Assembly (NCBI RefSeq): GCF_013466785.1
Contig: NZ_CP059163.1
Location: 1,178,001 to 1,242,000 of the forward strand
Length of the DNA: 64,000 nucleotides
Direction: 5' to 3'
DNA from: Nocardioides marinisabuli
GTDB taxonomy: Bacteria > Actinomycetota > Actinomycetes > Propionibacteriales > Nocardioidaceae
In this document: positions 25,165 through 32,898 of the stretch, in pieces
How the letters are laid out: each line of letters opens with the position of its first letter
How positions within the stretch are numbered: position 1 is the stretch's first letter
Notes under the pieces: generated by a model
What the model was told of the DNA's origin: nothing
The model's database searches: none
The model's input: only the letters and a program-made list of their open reading frames with translations
Translations under genes and position numbers: made by a program

Positions 25165-26091
25165 ATGGAACCCCTGCTCGTCATCAAGAACAGCGACGCG
25201 GGCACCGCCGACGAGGAGACGCTCGAGCGGGGCCTGGCGGTCCTGCGCGCCCGCACCTCCGTCGAGGTGGCCGGCACGTCGAACCCCGGCGAGCTCAACG
25301 GCGTCCTGCACCGGGCGGGCTCGCGACGCATCGTCGTCGCGGGCGGCGACGGCAGCCTGCACGCGGTCGTCTCGGCGCTGCACCGGCGCAACGAGCTCGC
25401 GGAGCGCACGCTCGCGCTGCTCCCGCTGGGCACCGGCAACGACTTCGCCCGCGGCAACGACATCCCCCTCGACATCGAGGAGGCCGCACGCCTGGTGCTC
25501 TCGGGCGAGCCGCGCCCGGTCGACCTGGTCGTCGACGAGGTGGGCGAGGTCGTGGTCAACAGCGTCCACGTCGGCGCCGGGGCGCAGGCCAGCCGGCGCG
25601 GCGCGCGCTGGAAGGAGCGCCTGGGCTCGGTCGGCGTCAAGGGGGTCAACCTCGGCAAGCTCGGGTACCCGGTCGGCGCCGCGCTCGCGGCGTTCCGGCC
25701 GCCCTACGTGCGCCTGCACGTCGAGGTCGACGGGCGCAGCGTGGTCGGGTTCGACCAGCCGGTGCTGATGGTGGCGGTCGGCAACGGCTCCAGCGTGGGC
25801 GGCGGCACCGACCTGGTGCCCGACGCCGACACCGAGGACCGTCGCCTCGACGTGATGATCTCGCGCTCCGTCGGCCCCGTGGCCCGCTTCGGGTACGTCG
25901 CCGGGCTGGTGCGCGGGCGCCACCCCGAGCGCGACGACGTGATCTCGCTGCGCGGCACCGAGGTCTCGGTCTCGGGCGAGGAGTTCTGGTGCGCGGCCGA
26001 CGGGGAGATCTACGGCCCCGAGCGGCGACGCACCTGGCGCCTGGAGCCGGCGGCGTACACGATGGTGCTGCCCCGGCGCCGCTCCTCCTGA
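25165..26091 (+). CDS. Diacylglycerol/lipid kinase family protein
   Basis: 308 residues from ATG at 25165 (MEPLLVIKNSDAGTADEETL). The nucleotide-binding GGDGSLHAVVSAL (about 58) and PLGTGNDFARG (about 90) are the two hallmark motifs of the DAGK/sphingosine-kinase/YegS superfamily. WCAADGEIYG near the C-terminus closes the second domain. Length is normal for bacterial lipid kinases; substrate (diacylglycerol, phosphatidylinositol or other) cannot be told. Divergent from purA. Confidence 0.87.
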   Translation: MEPLLVIKNSDAGTADEETLERGLAVLRARTSVEVAGTSNPGELNGVLHRAGSRRIVVAGGDGSLHAVVSALHRRNELAERTLALLPLGTGNDFARGNDIPLDIEEAARLVLSGEPRPVDLVVDEVGEVVVNSVHVGAGAQASRRGARWKERLGSVGVKGVNLGKLGYPVGAALAAFRPPYVRLHVEVDGRSVVGFDQPVLMVAVGNGSSVGGGTDLVPDADTEDRRLDVMISRSVGPVARFGYVAGLVRGRHPERDDVISLRGTEVSVSGEEFWCAADGEIYGPERRRTWRLEPAAYTMVLPRRRSS

Positions 26092-26103
26092 GCCGTCAGG
26101 GGC

Positions 26104-27096
26104 TCAGAGCCAGCCCCGCCTGGCCGCCTCGACGCCAGCCTGGAACCTCGAGTCGGCGCCCAGCTCGGCGAGCAGCTCGGCGACCCGGCGGCGCACGGTG
26201 CGCAGGCTGACCCCCAGCCGCCGCGCGATCTGCTCGTCCTGGGCGCCCGAGGCCAGCTGCTCGAGCAGGAACTCACGCATGTCGGGGCCGTTGTCGCGGG
26301 CACCGTCGAGGTCGAGCGGCACGGCGCGGTCCCACATCGACTCGAACCACAGGATCATCGCCTCGACCCAGCCCGGCTGGCGCACCAGCGTCCGCGGCTC
26401 GTCCATGAAGCCCAGCGGCTCGGGCAGGATCACGTGGGTGGTGCCGATGATGAACATCCGGGTCGGCAGGTCGGGCAGCAGCCGGATCTGCTCGCCCACC
26501 TCGGCGCGCAGCCGCAGCGTGTCGGGCACCTCGCTGACCGCCCGGACCGGGTAGATCGCCCGCGACTGGCGCCCGGTGCGGATGGCCTCCCCCACCACAT
26601 GGGCCATCGCGTCCTCGCGGGGCTTGCGGAACTGGTCGGGGCGCAGCCACAGCAGGTCGCCCCGGCTCTCCCGGATCAGCGCCGTCAGCAGCTCCACGGG
26701 CTGCCCGCCCGAGGTGACCTCGCCGTCGATCGGCTCCACGTCGAGGATGTCGACCGGGCCGGGCCGGGCGCTGCTGCCGCTGAGGTAGGGGATCGCGTCG
26801 GCCACGGCGTTGAGCCGGGCGTGCGAGGCGGCGGCCGACTCGGCCGCCGAGGTCACCATCTGGCCGATCACCTCGGCCGGCGAGCTGACGAAGAGCCGCG
26901 AGTCCTCGACTGTGACGATGCCGCGCTCGCGCAGCGGCGCCAGGTCGCGCAGCAGCTCCTCGGGCGTCTGCAGCAGCGAGGCCGCCACCGAGACCAGCTC
27001 GCGCCCGGACTGCGGCAGCACCCGGTGGTAGGCGCGGTCGGCGTTGCGGGAGAAGCCGAGCGCGCTGATCACCGAGGGGTAGCTCGAGCGGACCAT
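26104..27096 (-). CDS. TrmB/LuxR-type helix-turn-helix transcriptional regulator
   Basis: 330 residues from ATG at 27096 (MVRSSYPSVISALGF). N-terminal TrmB-like winged helix (about 1-75: LQTPEELLRDLAPLRERGIV), a central sensor region (about 110-245) with LLWLRPDQFRKP and FIIGTTHVILPEP, and a C-terminal LuxR/GerE HTH (about 280-325: GAQDEQIARRLGVSLRTVRR). This architecture is a common orphan regulator of actinobacteria with unknown ligand. It diverges from lysS across a 266-base gap. Confidence 0.8.
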   Translation of the reverse strand: MVRSSYPSVISALGFSRNADRAYHRVLPQSGRELVSVAASLLQTPEELLRDLAPLRERGIVTVEDSRLFVSSPAEVIGQMVTSAAESAAASHARLNAVADAIPYLSGSSARPGPVDILDVEPIDGEVTSGGQPVELLTALIRESRGDLLWLRPDQFRKPREDAMAHVVGEAIRTGRQSRAIYPVRAVSEVPDTLRLRAEVGEQIRLLPDLPTRMFIIGTTHVILPEPLGFMDEPRTLVRQPGWVEAMILWFESMWDRAVPLDLDGARDNGPDMREFLLEQLASGAQDEQIARRLGVSLRTVRRRVAELLAELGADSRFQAGVEAARRGWL

Positions 27097-27362
27097 CGCT
27101 CCACTGTAGTGGCAACTTGCTGCCAGCGACAGGTACGCCGCGACTGGCACGGTCCGGTCAGGCAAAGATGGGTACCGCGGTGCCCCGCCGTCCTCGGCCG
27201 GGGTCTGGAGCCTCGCGACATCGGGGGATGACGTTGCTCCGACCACCGCAGGAGGGGCGCCGGGGCTGCCACAGGGGACGGCTCCGGCGTCCTGCACCCC
27301 CTCGGCGCTCCGGTAGCGTTTGCGCGGCCACAGCACCCCACGACGCAGGAGCTCCCCACCCC
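27097..27362. promoter_or_regulatory. Divergent promoter region between the LuxR-type regulator and lysS
   Basis: 266 bases without a supported gene. A TGGCA-N6-TGCCA inverted repeat lies at 27110-27125, right upstream of the regulator start and a plausible autoregulatory operator (inference). The lysS side contains a long GC-rich leader; no T-box or other riboswitch core was recognised. Confidence 0.35.
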
Positions 27363-29111
27363 ATGGCACGAGGCGGCGACGCACGCGGTACCGACCGGCC
27401 CGACCCCACCGACTGGGTCACCCGGGCAGCCGACGACGCGATCCGGCACGCCGGCGGCGAGGACGCGGTGCGCGCCGAGGGCCGCACCATCACCTGCGCC
27501 TCGGGCGCCAGCCCGTCGGGCCCGGTGCACCTGGGCAACCTGCGCGAGTTCCTGACGGTCCACTTCGTCGCCGAGGAGATCCGCCGCCGCGGGCTGCCCG
27601 TGCGCCACCTGCACAGCTGGGACGACTACGACCGCTTCCGCAAGGTCCCCGCCGGCGTCGACCCCTCGTGGACCGACCACATCGGGCGCCCGCTCTCGGC
27701 CGTGCCCGACCCGTGGGAGTGCCACGCGTCGTGGGCCGAGCACTTCAAGGAGCCGCTGGTGGCCTCCCTGCGCGCGATGGGCGTGGAGATGGAGGAGGTC
27801 TCGCAGACCGAGGCCTACCGCCGCGGCGACTACGTCGAGCAGGTGCTGCAGGCCGTGGCCCACCGCGACCGCATCGAGACGATCCTGGGCCGCTACCGCA
27901 CCAAGGCCGCCCCGGTCGCGGAGTCCGAGCAGGAGGCCGCGGCCCTGGCCGACTCCGTCCTCGAGGACGACGAGGCGACCGGCGCCGGCGACGGCAACGG
28001 GGCCGGCGACCTCGCCCGCTTCCCCTACAAGCCCTACTGCCGCGAGTGCGGCCGCGACACCACCACCGCGACGGCGTACGACGACGAGAGCGCCGACCTC
28101 GCCTACACCTGCACCTCGTGCGGCTTCGAGGGCGTCACCAACCTGCGCACCGACCACGAGGGCAAGCTGGTCTGGAAGGTCGACTGGCCGATGCGCTGGT
28201 CGGTCGAGGGCGTCGACTTCGAGCCGGGCGGCGTCGACCACGCCAGCCCCGGGTCGTCGTACACCGTGGGCAAGGAGGTCGTGAAGGCCGTGTACGGCGC
28301 CCGCGCGCCGTCCTTCGTCGGCTACTCCTTCGTGGGTGCCGGCGGCCAGGTGAAGATGTCGTCCTCGCGCGGTGGCGTGCCGACCGCGGCCGACGCGCTG
28401 AAGATCCTCGAGGCGCCGGTGCTGCGCTGGCTCTACGTGCGCCGCCAGCCCAAGCAGGCCTTCAACGTCGACTTCGGCCCCGAGGTGGTGCGCCTCTACG
28501 ACGAGTGGGACTCCCTGACCCGCAAGGCCGCCGACCCGGCCAAGCGCGACGCGCAGGTGCTGGCCTACGAGCGGGCCTCGTCGACGGCGGCCGCGGGCAC
28601 GCTGCCCACGCCGCCGGTCGTGGTGCCCTTCCGGCTGCTGTCGTCGGTGGCCGACGTGACCGCCGGCAGCGCCGAGCTGGTCAGCCGCATCGTCGGCGAC
28701 GTGGGTCACGAGCACGCCACGGTGGCCGACCTCGAGCCGCGGCTGAGCCGCGCGATGACCTGGATGTCGGAGTACGTGCCGGAGTCCGAGCGCACCACGG
28801 TGCGCTCGGAGCCCGACACCGCCCGCCTCGCCGCGCTCGACGAGGACGAGGAGCTGTGGCTGCGCCAGCTGCTCGACCGGATGCCCGACCGGCTCGAGCT
28901 CGACGAGACCACGGCGCTGATCTACGGCGTGCCCAAGCTCGCGCGCGGCCTGGGGCTCGACGACGCCCCCACCGACGAGGTGAAGGCCGACCAGAAGGCG
29001 TTCTTCCGGCTGCTCTACGAGCTGCTGGTCGACGCCGAGCGCGGCCCGCGCCTGCCGACGCTGTTCCTGGCGCTGGGCGCCGAGAAGGTGCGCAGCCTGC
29101 TCACCCCCTGA
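27363..29111 (+). CDS. lysS: Class I lysyl-tRNA synthetase
   Basis: 582 residues from ATG at 27363 (MARGGDARGTDRPDPTDWVT). Rossmann-fold class I enzyme: the HIGH-like SGPVHLGN (about 52-59) and KMSKS-like VKMSSS (about 328) are both present. Two Cys pairs (CRECG at about 225, CTSCG at about 252) probably bind zinc. This is the LysK-type enzyme found in archaea and some bacteria, structurally unrelated to the usual class II LysRS. Whether this genome also has a class II enzyme cannot be seen. The transcript ends in the perfect palindrome behind it. Confidence 0.92.
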   Translation: MARGGDARGTDRPDPTDWVTRAADDAIRHAGGEDAVRAEGRTITCASGASPSGPVHLGNLREFLTVHFVAEEIRRRGLPVRHLHSWDDYDRFRKVPAGVDPSWTDHIGRPLSAVPDPWECHASWAEHFKEPLVASLRAMGVEMEEVSQTEAYRRGDYVEQVLQAVAHRDRIETILGRYRTKAAPVAESEQEAAALADSVLEDDEATGAGDGNGAGDLARFPYKPYCRECGRDTTTATAYDDESADLAYTCTSCGFEGVTNLRTDHEGKLVWKVDWPMRWSVEGVDFEPGGVDHASPGSSYTVGKEVVKAVYGARAPSFVGYSFVGAGGQVKMSSSRGGVPTAADALKILEAPVLRWLYVRRQPKQAFNVDFGPEVVRLYDEWDSLTRKAADPAKRDAQVLAYERASSTAAAGTLPTPPVVVPFRLLSSVADVTAGSAELVSRIVGDVGHEHATVADLEPRLSRAMTWMSEYVPESERTTVRSEPDTARLAALDEDEELWLRQLLDRMPDRLELDETTALIYGVPKLARGLGLDDAPTDEVKADQKAFFRLLYELLVDAERGPRLPTLFLALGAEKVRSLLTP

Positions 29112-29116
29112 CGACG

Positions 29117-29156
29117 AACGCCGAGCCGGCTCGTTCGAACGAGCCGGCTCGGCGTT
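29117..29156. terminator. Perfect 40-bp palindrome between convergent lysS and DUF3151 genes
   Basis: Bases 29117-29136 are the exact reverse complement of 29137-29156, giving a 20-bp stem with no loop beyond the centre TTCGAA. It begins five bases after the lysS stop and ends 11 bases before the stop of the opposite gene, so it can terminate both transcripts. Confidence 0.85.
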
Positions 29157-29167
29157 GCGGGGAGGTG

Positions 29168-29590
29168 TCAGGCGTCCTTGACCAGCTCGTCGTACGCCGT
29201 CGGGCTGGAGTCGCGCAGGAAGTCGCGGCAGCGCTCCCACTCGTCGGTCTCGCCGATGCTGCGAGCGGCCAGCGCGAGCAGCGCCAGGCACATCAGGAAG
29301 CCGCGGTTGGGCTCGTGCTCCCACGGGACCGGCCCGTGGCCCTTCCAGCCGTTGCGGCGCAGCATGTCGAGGCTGCGGTGGTAGCCCACGCGGGCGTAGG
29401 CGTAGACGGTGATCGCGTCCTCCTGCGCCTCCGCCGCCGCCCCGGCCAGCGCGGCCCAGGCGAAGGGCGAGGCGGGGTGGGTGCGGGCCACGTCGTGGCG
29501 GTCGGTGCCCGAGGCGAGCAGCGCCTGCGCGGGGTCCGCGGGGAGGTGGGTGGGCGGCGGTCCGGCCATCAGGTCCTGTCCGATGTTCAT
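29168..29590 (-). CDS. DUF3151 family protein
   Basis: 140 residues, MNIGQDLMAGPPPTHLPADP. The family is actinobacterial, cytoplasmic, mostly helical and nearly always found next to the class II aldolase gene, as here (34 bases upstream on the same strand). Conserved blocks include YAYARVGYHRSLDMLRRNGW and GHGPVPWEHEPNRGFL. No function is known. Confidence 0.85.
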   Translation of the reverse strand: MNIGQDLMAGPPPTHLPADPAQALLASGTDRHDVARTHPASPFAWAALAGAAAEAQEDAITVYAYARVGYHRSLDMLRRNGWKGHGPVPWEHEPNRGFLMCLALLALAARSIGETDEWERCRDFLRDSSPTAYDELVKDA

Positions 29591-29623
29591 CCCGCCATCG
29601 TGCCACCCACCCCCGTCGGGGCC

Positions 29624-30655
29624 TCAGGCCAGGGCGCGGCCCGCGGAGCGCAGGTTCTCGCAGGCCTCGACGACCCGGGCCGCCATCCCGGCCTCGGCGG
29701 CCTTGCCCCACGCGCGCGGGTCGTACTGCTTCTTGTTGCCGACCTCGCCGTCGACCTTGAGCACACCGTCGTAGTTGCGCAGCATGTGCTCGGCGACGGG
29801 GCGGGTGAAGGCGTACTGGGTGTCGGTGTCGACGTTCATCTTCACCACGCCGTAGTCGACGGCCTCGGCGATCTCCTCGGCGCTGGAGCCGGAGCCGCCG
29901 TGGAAGACCAGGTGGAAGGGCTTGGAGCCGGGCTCGAGGCCGAACTCGCCGACCACGGCCTCCTGGGCGTCCTTGAGGACGCTCGGGCGCAGCTTGACGT
30001 TGCCGGGCTTGTAGACGCCGTGCACGTTGCCGAAGGTCAGGGCGGTCATGTAGTAGCCGCGCTCGCCGTGGCCCAGCGCCCTGGCGGTGGCGATGGCGTC
30101 CTCGCGGGTGGAGTAGAGCTTGTCGTTGATCGCGTTCTCGATGCCGTCCTCCTCGCCGCCGACCACGCCGACCTCGATCTCGAGGATGATCTTGGCCTCG
30201 ATGCACCGCTCGAGCAGCTCGGCGGCGATGGAGAGGTTCTCCTCGAGCGGCACCGCGGAGCCGTCCCACATGTGCGACTGGAAGAGCGGCGCCTCGCCGC
30301 GCTGGACCCGCTCGCGCGAGATCTCCAGCAGCGGGCGCACGAACCCGTCGAGCTTGTCCTGCGGGCAGTGGTCGGTGTGCAGCGCGATGTTGACCGGGTA
30401 GTTCTTCGCGACCTCGGCGGCGTACGCCGCGAAGGCGACCGAGCCGGTGACCATGTCCTTGACGCTGGGGCCCGAGAGGTACTCCGCACCGCCGGTGGAG
30501 ACCTGGATGATGCCGTCGGAGCCGGCGTCGGCGAAGCCCTTGAGCGCGGCGTTGAGGGTCTGCGACGACGACACGTTGATGGCGGGGAAGGCGTAGCCGC
30601 CGGCCTTGGCGGCATCGAGCATCTCGGCGTACTTCTCGGGCGTTGCGATCGGCAC
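29624..30655 (-). CDS. fbaA: Class II fructose-bisphosphate aldolase
   Basis: 343 residues; zinc-dependent cleavage of fructose 1,6-bisphosphate in glycolysis and gluconeogenesis. Start GTG with AGGAG upstream (VPIATPEKYAEMLDAAKAGG). ALHTDHCPQDKLDG carries the catalytic Asp and a zinc His, EIEVGVVGGEEDG the zinc Glu region, GNVHGVYKPG and VFHGGSGSS the remaining His and phosphate loop. Normal length; forms a unit with the DUF3151 gene. Confidence 0.95.
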   Translation of the reverse strand: MPIATPEKYAEMLDAAKAGGYAFPAINVSSSQTLNAALKGFADAGSDGIIQVSTGGAEYLSGPSVKDMVTGSVAFAAYAAEVAKNYPVNIALHTDHCPQDKLDGFVRPLLEISRERVQRGEAPLFQSHMWDGSAVPLEENLSIAAELLERCIEAKIILEIEVGVVGGEEDGIENAINDKLYSTREDAIATARALGHGERGYYMTALTFGNVHGVYKPGNVKLRPSVLKDAQEAVVGEFGLEPGSKPFHLVFHGGSGSSAEEIAEAVDYGVVKMNVDTDTQYAFTRPVAEHMLRNYDGVLKVDGEVGNKKQYDPRAWGKAAEAGMAARVVEACENLRSAGRALA

Positions 30656-30731
30656 TGCGGGCTCCTGGGTCACGGTCGTGGGTGGGCGAGGCCACCCTAG
30701 TGGAGCCCGCGCGCGGCGTACGCTGCGGAGG

Positions 30732-31235
30732 ATGGAGCGCCGCACGTCGCTGACCAGCACCACCCGCGCGAGCCGCCTGAGCCTCGACGCCGCGCACGCC
30801 TGGGGGCTGGTGGCCTCGGCCCGCACCGGACCGCAGTGGTACGTCGACGCCGCGCCGTTCGTCCTCCGCGGTGCGGTCGACCGGCTCGCGCTCGGGCGTG
30901 GGCGCCGCTGGCCCGTGCCCGACCGGCCGGTGCTGCGCGCCGGCGACACGGCCGGCTTCTGGGAGGTCGTGGAGTCGGGGCCGGTGGCCGAGGGGCCCGC
31001 GGACCACCACCGGCTGGTGCTCGAGGCGCGGGTCCGCGCGCCCGGCACGGTGCGCCTGACCACCGAGGTCACCCCCGAGGGGCCGCGCTGCTGCCGGGTG
31101 GCGCAGACCGTGACGTTCACGCCCTCGGGGGTGCTGGGGCGCGCCTACCTGCTCACCGACGTGCCGGCCCGCGAGGCGCTGATGGAGCTGGTGCACCGAC
31201 GGGTCGTGCGCGACCTCGAGCGCGCCGCCCCCTGA
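30732..31235 (+). CDS. DUF2867 family protein
   Basis: 167 residues from ATG at 30732. The pattern SARTGPQWYVDAAPFVLRG, AGDTAGFWEVVESG and RAPGTVRLTTEV matches DUF2867, a START-like small fold often fused to nucleoside-sugar epimerase-type proteins. It stands alone here, divergent from fbaA. Function unknown. Confidence 0.65.
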   Translation: MERRTSLTSTTRASRLSLDAAHAWGLVASARTGPQWYVDAAPFVLRGAVDRLALGRGRRWPVPDRPVLRAGDTAGFWEVVESGPVAEGPADHHRLVLEARVRAPGTVRLTTEVTPEGPRCCRVAQTVTFTPSGVLGRAYLLTDVPAREALMELVHRRVVRDLERAAP

Positions 31236-31271
31236 TCGGGGCCGGTCTGGGCGAAGATCCGTCGCGACGCA

Positions 31272-31301
31272 TGACAACCGATCGACCACGAGATCCGTAG
31301 A
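31272..31301 (+). promoter_or_regulatory. Candidate ECF-sigma promoter (leaderless start)
   Basis: TGACAACC (31272-31279) and CGTAGA (31296-31301) are spaced 17 bases between AAC and CGT, the usual geometry for ECF promoters. The expected start point, about seven bases on, falls on the ATG at 31308, so the transcript would be leaderless, in agreement with the absence of a good ribosome site. It fits autoregulation by the SigE-family factor encoded next (inference). Confidence 0.5.
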
Positions 31302-31307
31302 CAGGGC

Positions 31308-32225
31308 ATGGACCAGGACAACGAGCGCGACCTCTCCCGCCGCATCGACGACTCCTTCGGCGACGGGCCCCCCGCCGGGCCGGTCGACGAGGTCGTCGCC
31401 GCCGGGCGCGGGGCGCTGCGCCGGCGCCGGGCCGCGACCTGGGGCGGCGCGCTGGCCGTGCTCGGCGTCGTCGGCGTGGGCGCCGTGGTGGCGCAGACCG
31501 GCACCCCCGGCGGCGGTGACGACCTGGTGGCGGGCGGCACGAGCGCCTCGGAGCCGGCCCAACCCGATGAACAGCCCAGCGAGGAGCCCGGCGAGGAGCC
31601 GAGCGCCGAGCCCGAGCCGCCGACGTACTCCGACGACGTGCCCGACTCGTGGGGCCAGGGACAGCTCGCCGGCTACGTCGACGGCGAGGTCGTGGTGCGG
31701 GCCGGGCTGGAGGTCACCGAGGTGGCCGAGGACCCGCTGGGCCTCGAACCGGCCGTCTCCTCGACCGCGCTGGCGCTGGCCGAGACCGACGGCAAGCGCT
31801 CGTGGCGCTACCTGCTGTGGACCGACGGCGAGCGGCCCCGCTTCGCGCAGGAGAGCTCGACGGTGCCGGCCTGGAGCTTCGAGGAGTGGCTCGAGGCCTA
31901 CGCGGTCGACACCGTGGAGGCGATCGGTCGCGACCTGGTGCGCTTCGGTGGCGGCAAGAGCCTCGAGGCCGGCGAGCGCGCCACGATCCTCGAGCAGCGC
32001 CCCGACCCCGACCTGCCGGCGCCGTTCGCGCCCGCCTCGGCCCGCACCGCGGTGGCCCAGGTCGAGCGCGACGGGCTGACCTGGTTCGTGCTGGCCCGCG
32101 AGCTCGAGGGCGAGCGCGACTACGTCGCCACCCCGCTCTCCGAGGAGACCGGCGACGACGTCGACAGCTTCCTCGAGCTGGCCACCGAGCGCTACGCCGA
32201 CCAGGGCGGCACGGGCATGCGGTGA
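31308..32225 (+). CDS. Membrane-anchored putative anti-sigma factor partner of the SigE-family factor
   Basis: 305 residues. The cytoplasmic N-terminus (about 1-42, LSRRIDDSFGDGP) lacks a zinc-finger motif. One transmembrane helix (about 43-64, TWGGALAVLGVVGVGAVV) leads into an acidic proline-rich linker (about 80-105) and an extracellular domain of about 200 residues without recognisable fold. This layout, and the GTGA overlap with an ECF sigma gene, is that of an ECF-associated membrane regulator. Unusually it precedes the sigma gene. Confidence 0.65.
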   Translation: MDQDNERDLSRRIDDSFGDGPPAGPVDEVVAAGRGALRRRRAATWGGALAVLGVVGVGAVVAQTGTPGGGDDLVAGGTSASEPAQPDEQPSEEPGEEPSAEPEPPTYSDDVPDSWGQGQLAGYVDGEVVVRAGLEVTEVAEDPLGLEPAVSSTALALAETDGKRSWRYLLWTDGERPRFAQESSTVPAWSFEEWLEAYAVDTVEAIGRDLVRFGGGKSLEAGERATILEQRPDPDLPAPFAPASARTAVAQVERDGLTWFVLARELEGERDYVATPLSEETGDDVDSFLELATERYADQGGTGMR

Positions 32226-32725
32226 CGCGCGACAGCGAGTTCAGCGACTTCGTGGCCGCCCGGCGCACCCACCTGCGCCGGGTGGCCTACGCCTGCTGCG
32301 GCGACTGGCACCGCGCCGAGGACCTCGTGCAGACCTCGCTGGTCAAGCTGTACGTCGCGTGGCCGCGGCTTCACCGCGACGGGCGCGAGGAGGCCTACGC
32401 GCGCCGCATCATCGTGCGCGCCGACGTCGACGAGCGGCGGCGCCCCTGGCGCCGCGAGGTGCCCTCCTCGCAGGCCGGCGAGACGCTGAGCGGGGTCGCC
32501 GACCCCGCGGCGGGCGACGTACCGGGCCCGGAGGAGCGCAGCGAGCTGTTCGCCGCCGTGCAGGCCCTGCCGGCGCAGCAGCGCAAGGTGGTCGTGCTGC
32601 GGCACTGGCTGGGGCTCTCGGTCGCCGAGACCGCCAGCGAGCTGGGCATCTCGGAGGGCACCGTGAAGAGCCACTCCTCGCGCGGCCTGGCCGCCCTGCA
32701 GCGCACCCTGACCCCGCCCACCTGA
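32222..32725 (+). CDS. SigE-family ECF RNA polymerase sigma factor
   Basis: 167 residues from GTG (VTRDSEFSDFVAARRTHLRR). Region 2: YACCGDWHRAEDLVQTSLVK; region 4: LSVAETASELGISEGTVKSH. FVAARRTHLRR at the start and LVKLYVAWPRL are typical of the short actinobacterial SigE family. Translationally coupled to the upstream membrane protein. Its TGA is directly followed by repeat locus D. Confidence 0.88.
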   Translation: MTRDSEFSDFVAARRTHLRRVAYACCGDWHRAEDLVQTSLVKLYVAWPRLHRDGREEAYARRIIVRADVDERRRPWRREVPSSQAGETLSGVADPAAGDVPGPEERSELFAAVQALPAQQRKVVVLRHWLGLSVAETASELGISEGTVKSHSSRGLAALQRTLTPPT

Positions 32726-32813
32726 CGCGAGCCGGCGCCAGTTCCCCCGCGAGCCGGCGCCAGTTCCGGAAGTGGCGCCGACTCGGCGAGGAAGTGGCGC
32801 CGGGTCGGCGGGG
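32723..32813. repeat. 22-bp inverted tandem repeat, locus D (variant units)
   Basis: After the sigma stop come two forward 22-base units (32726-32747, 32748-32769) with core GCGAGCCGGCGCCAGTTCC, then two reverse units (32770-32791, 32792-32813) starting AAGTGGCGCCG. Period and inverted layout equal the other loci but the inner core differs (AGTTCC in place of AAATCTC). Here the next gene is on the same strand, so it would act as an ordinary terminator or insulator. Confidence 0.75.
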
Positions 32814-32898
32814 CGGGTCGGGGGCCGGCGTGACCCACGGGGCAAAGCGGCGTTGTAAGGGCACATCCGCTCGCCCCGACCCCGCTTGGAGATCGACG

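Noticed and set aside
27069..31562. A 1497-residue open frame on the minus strand from lysS through the aldolase
   Set aside because: It crosses lysS, DUF3151 and fbaA in wrong frames; no family motif in it.
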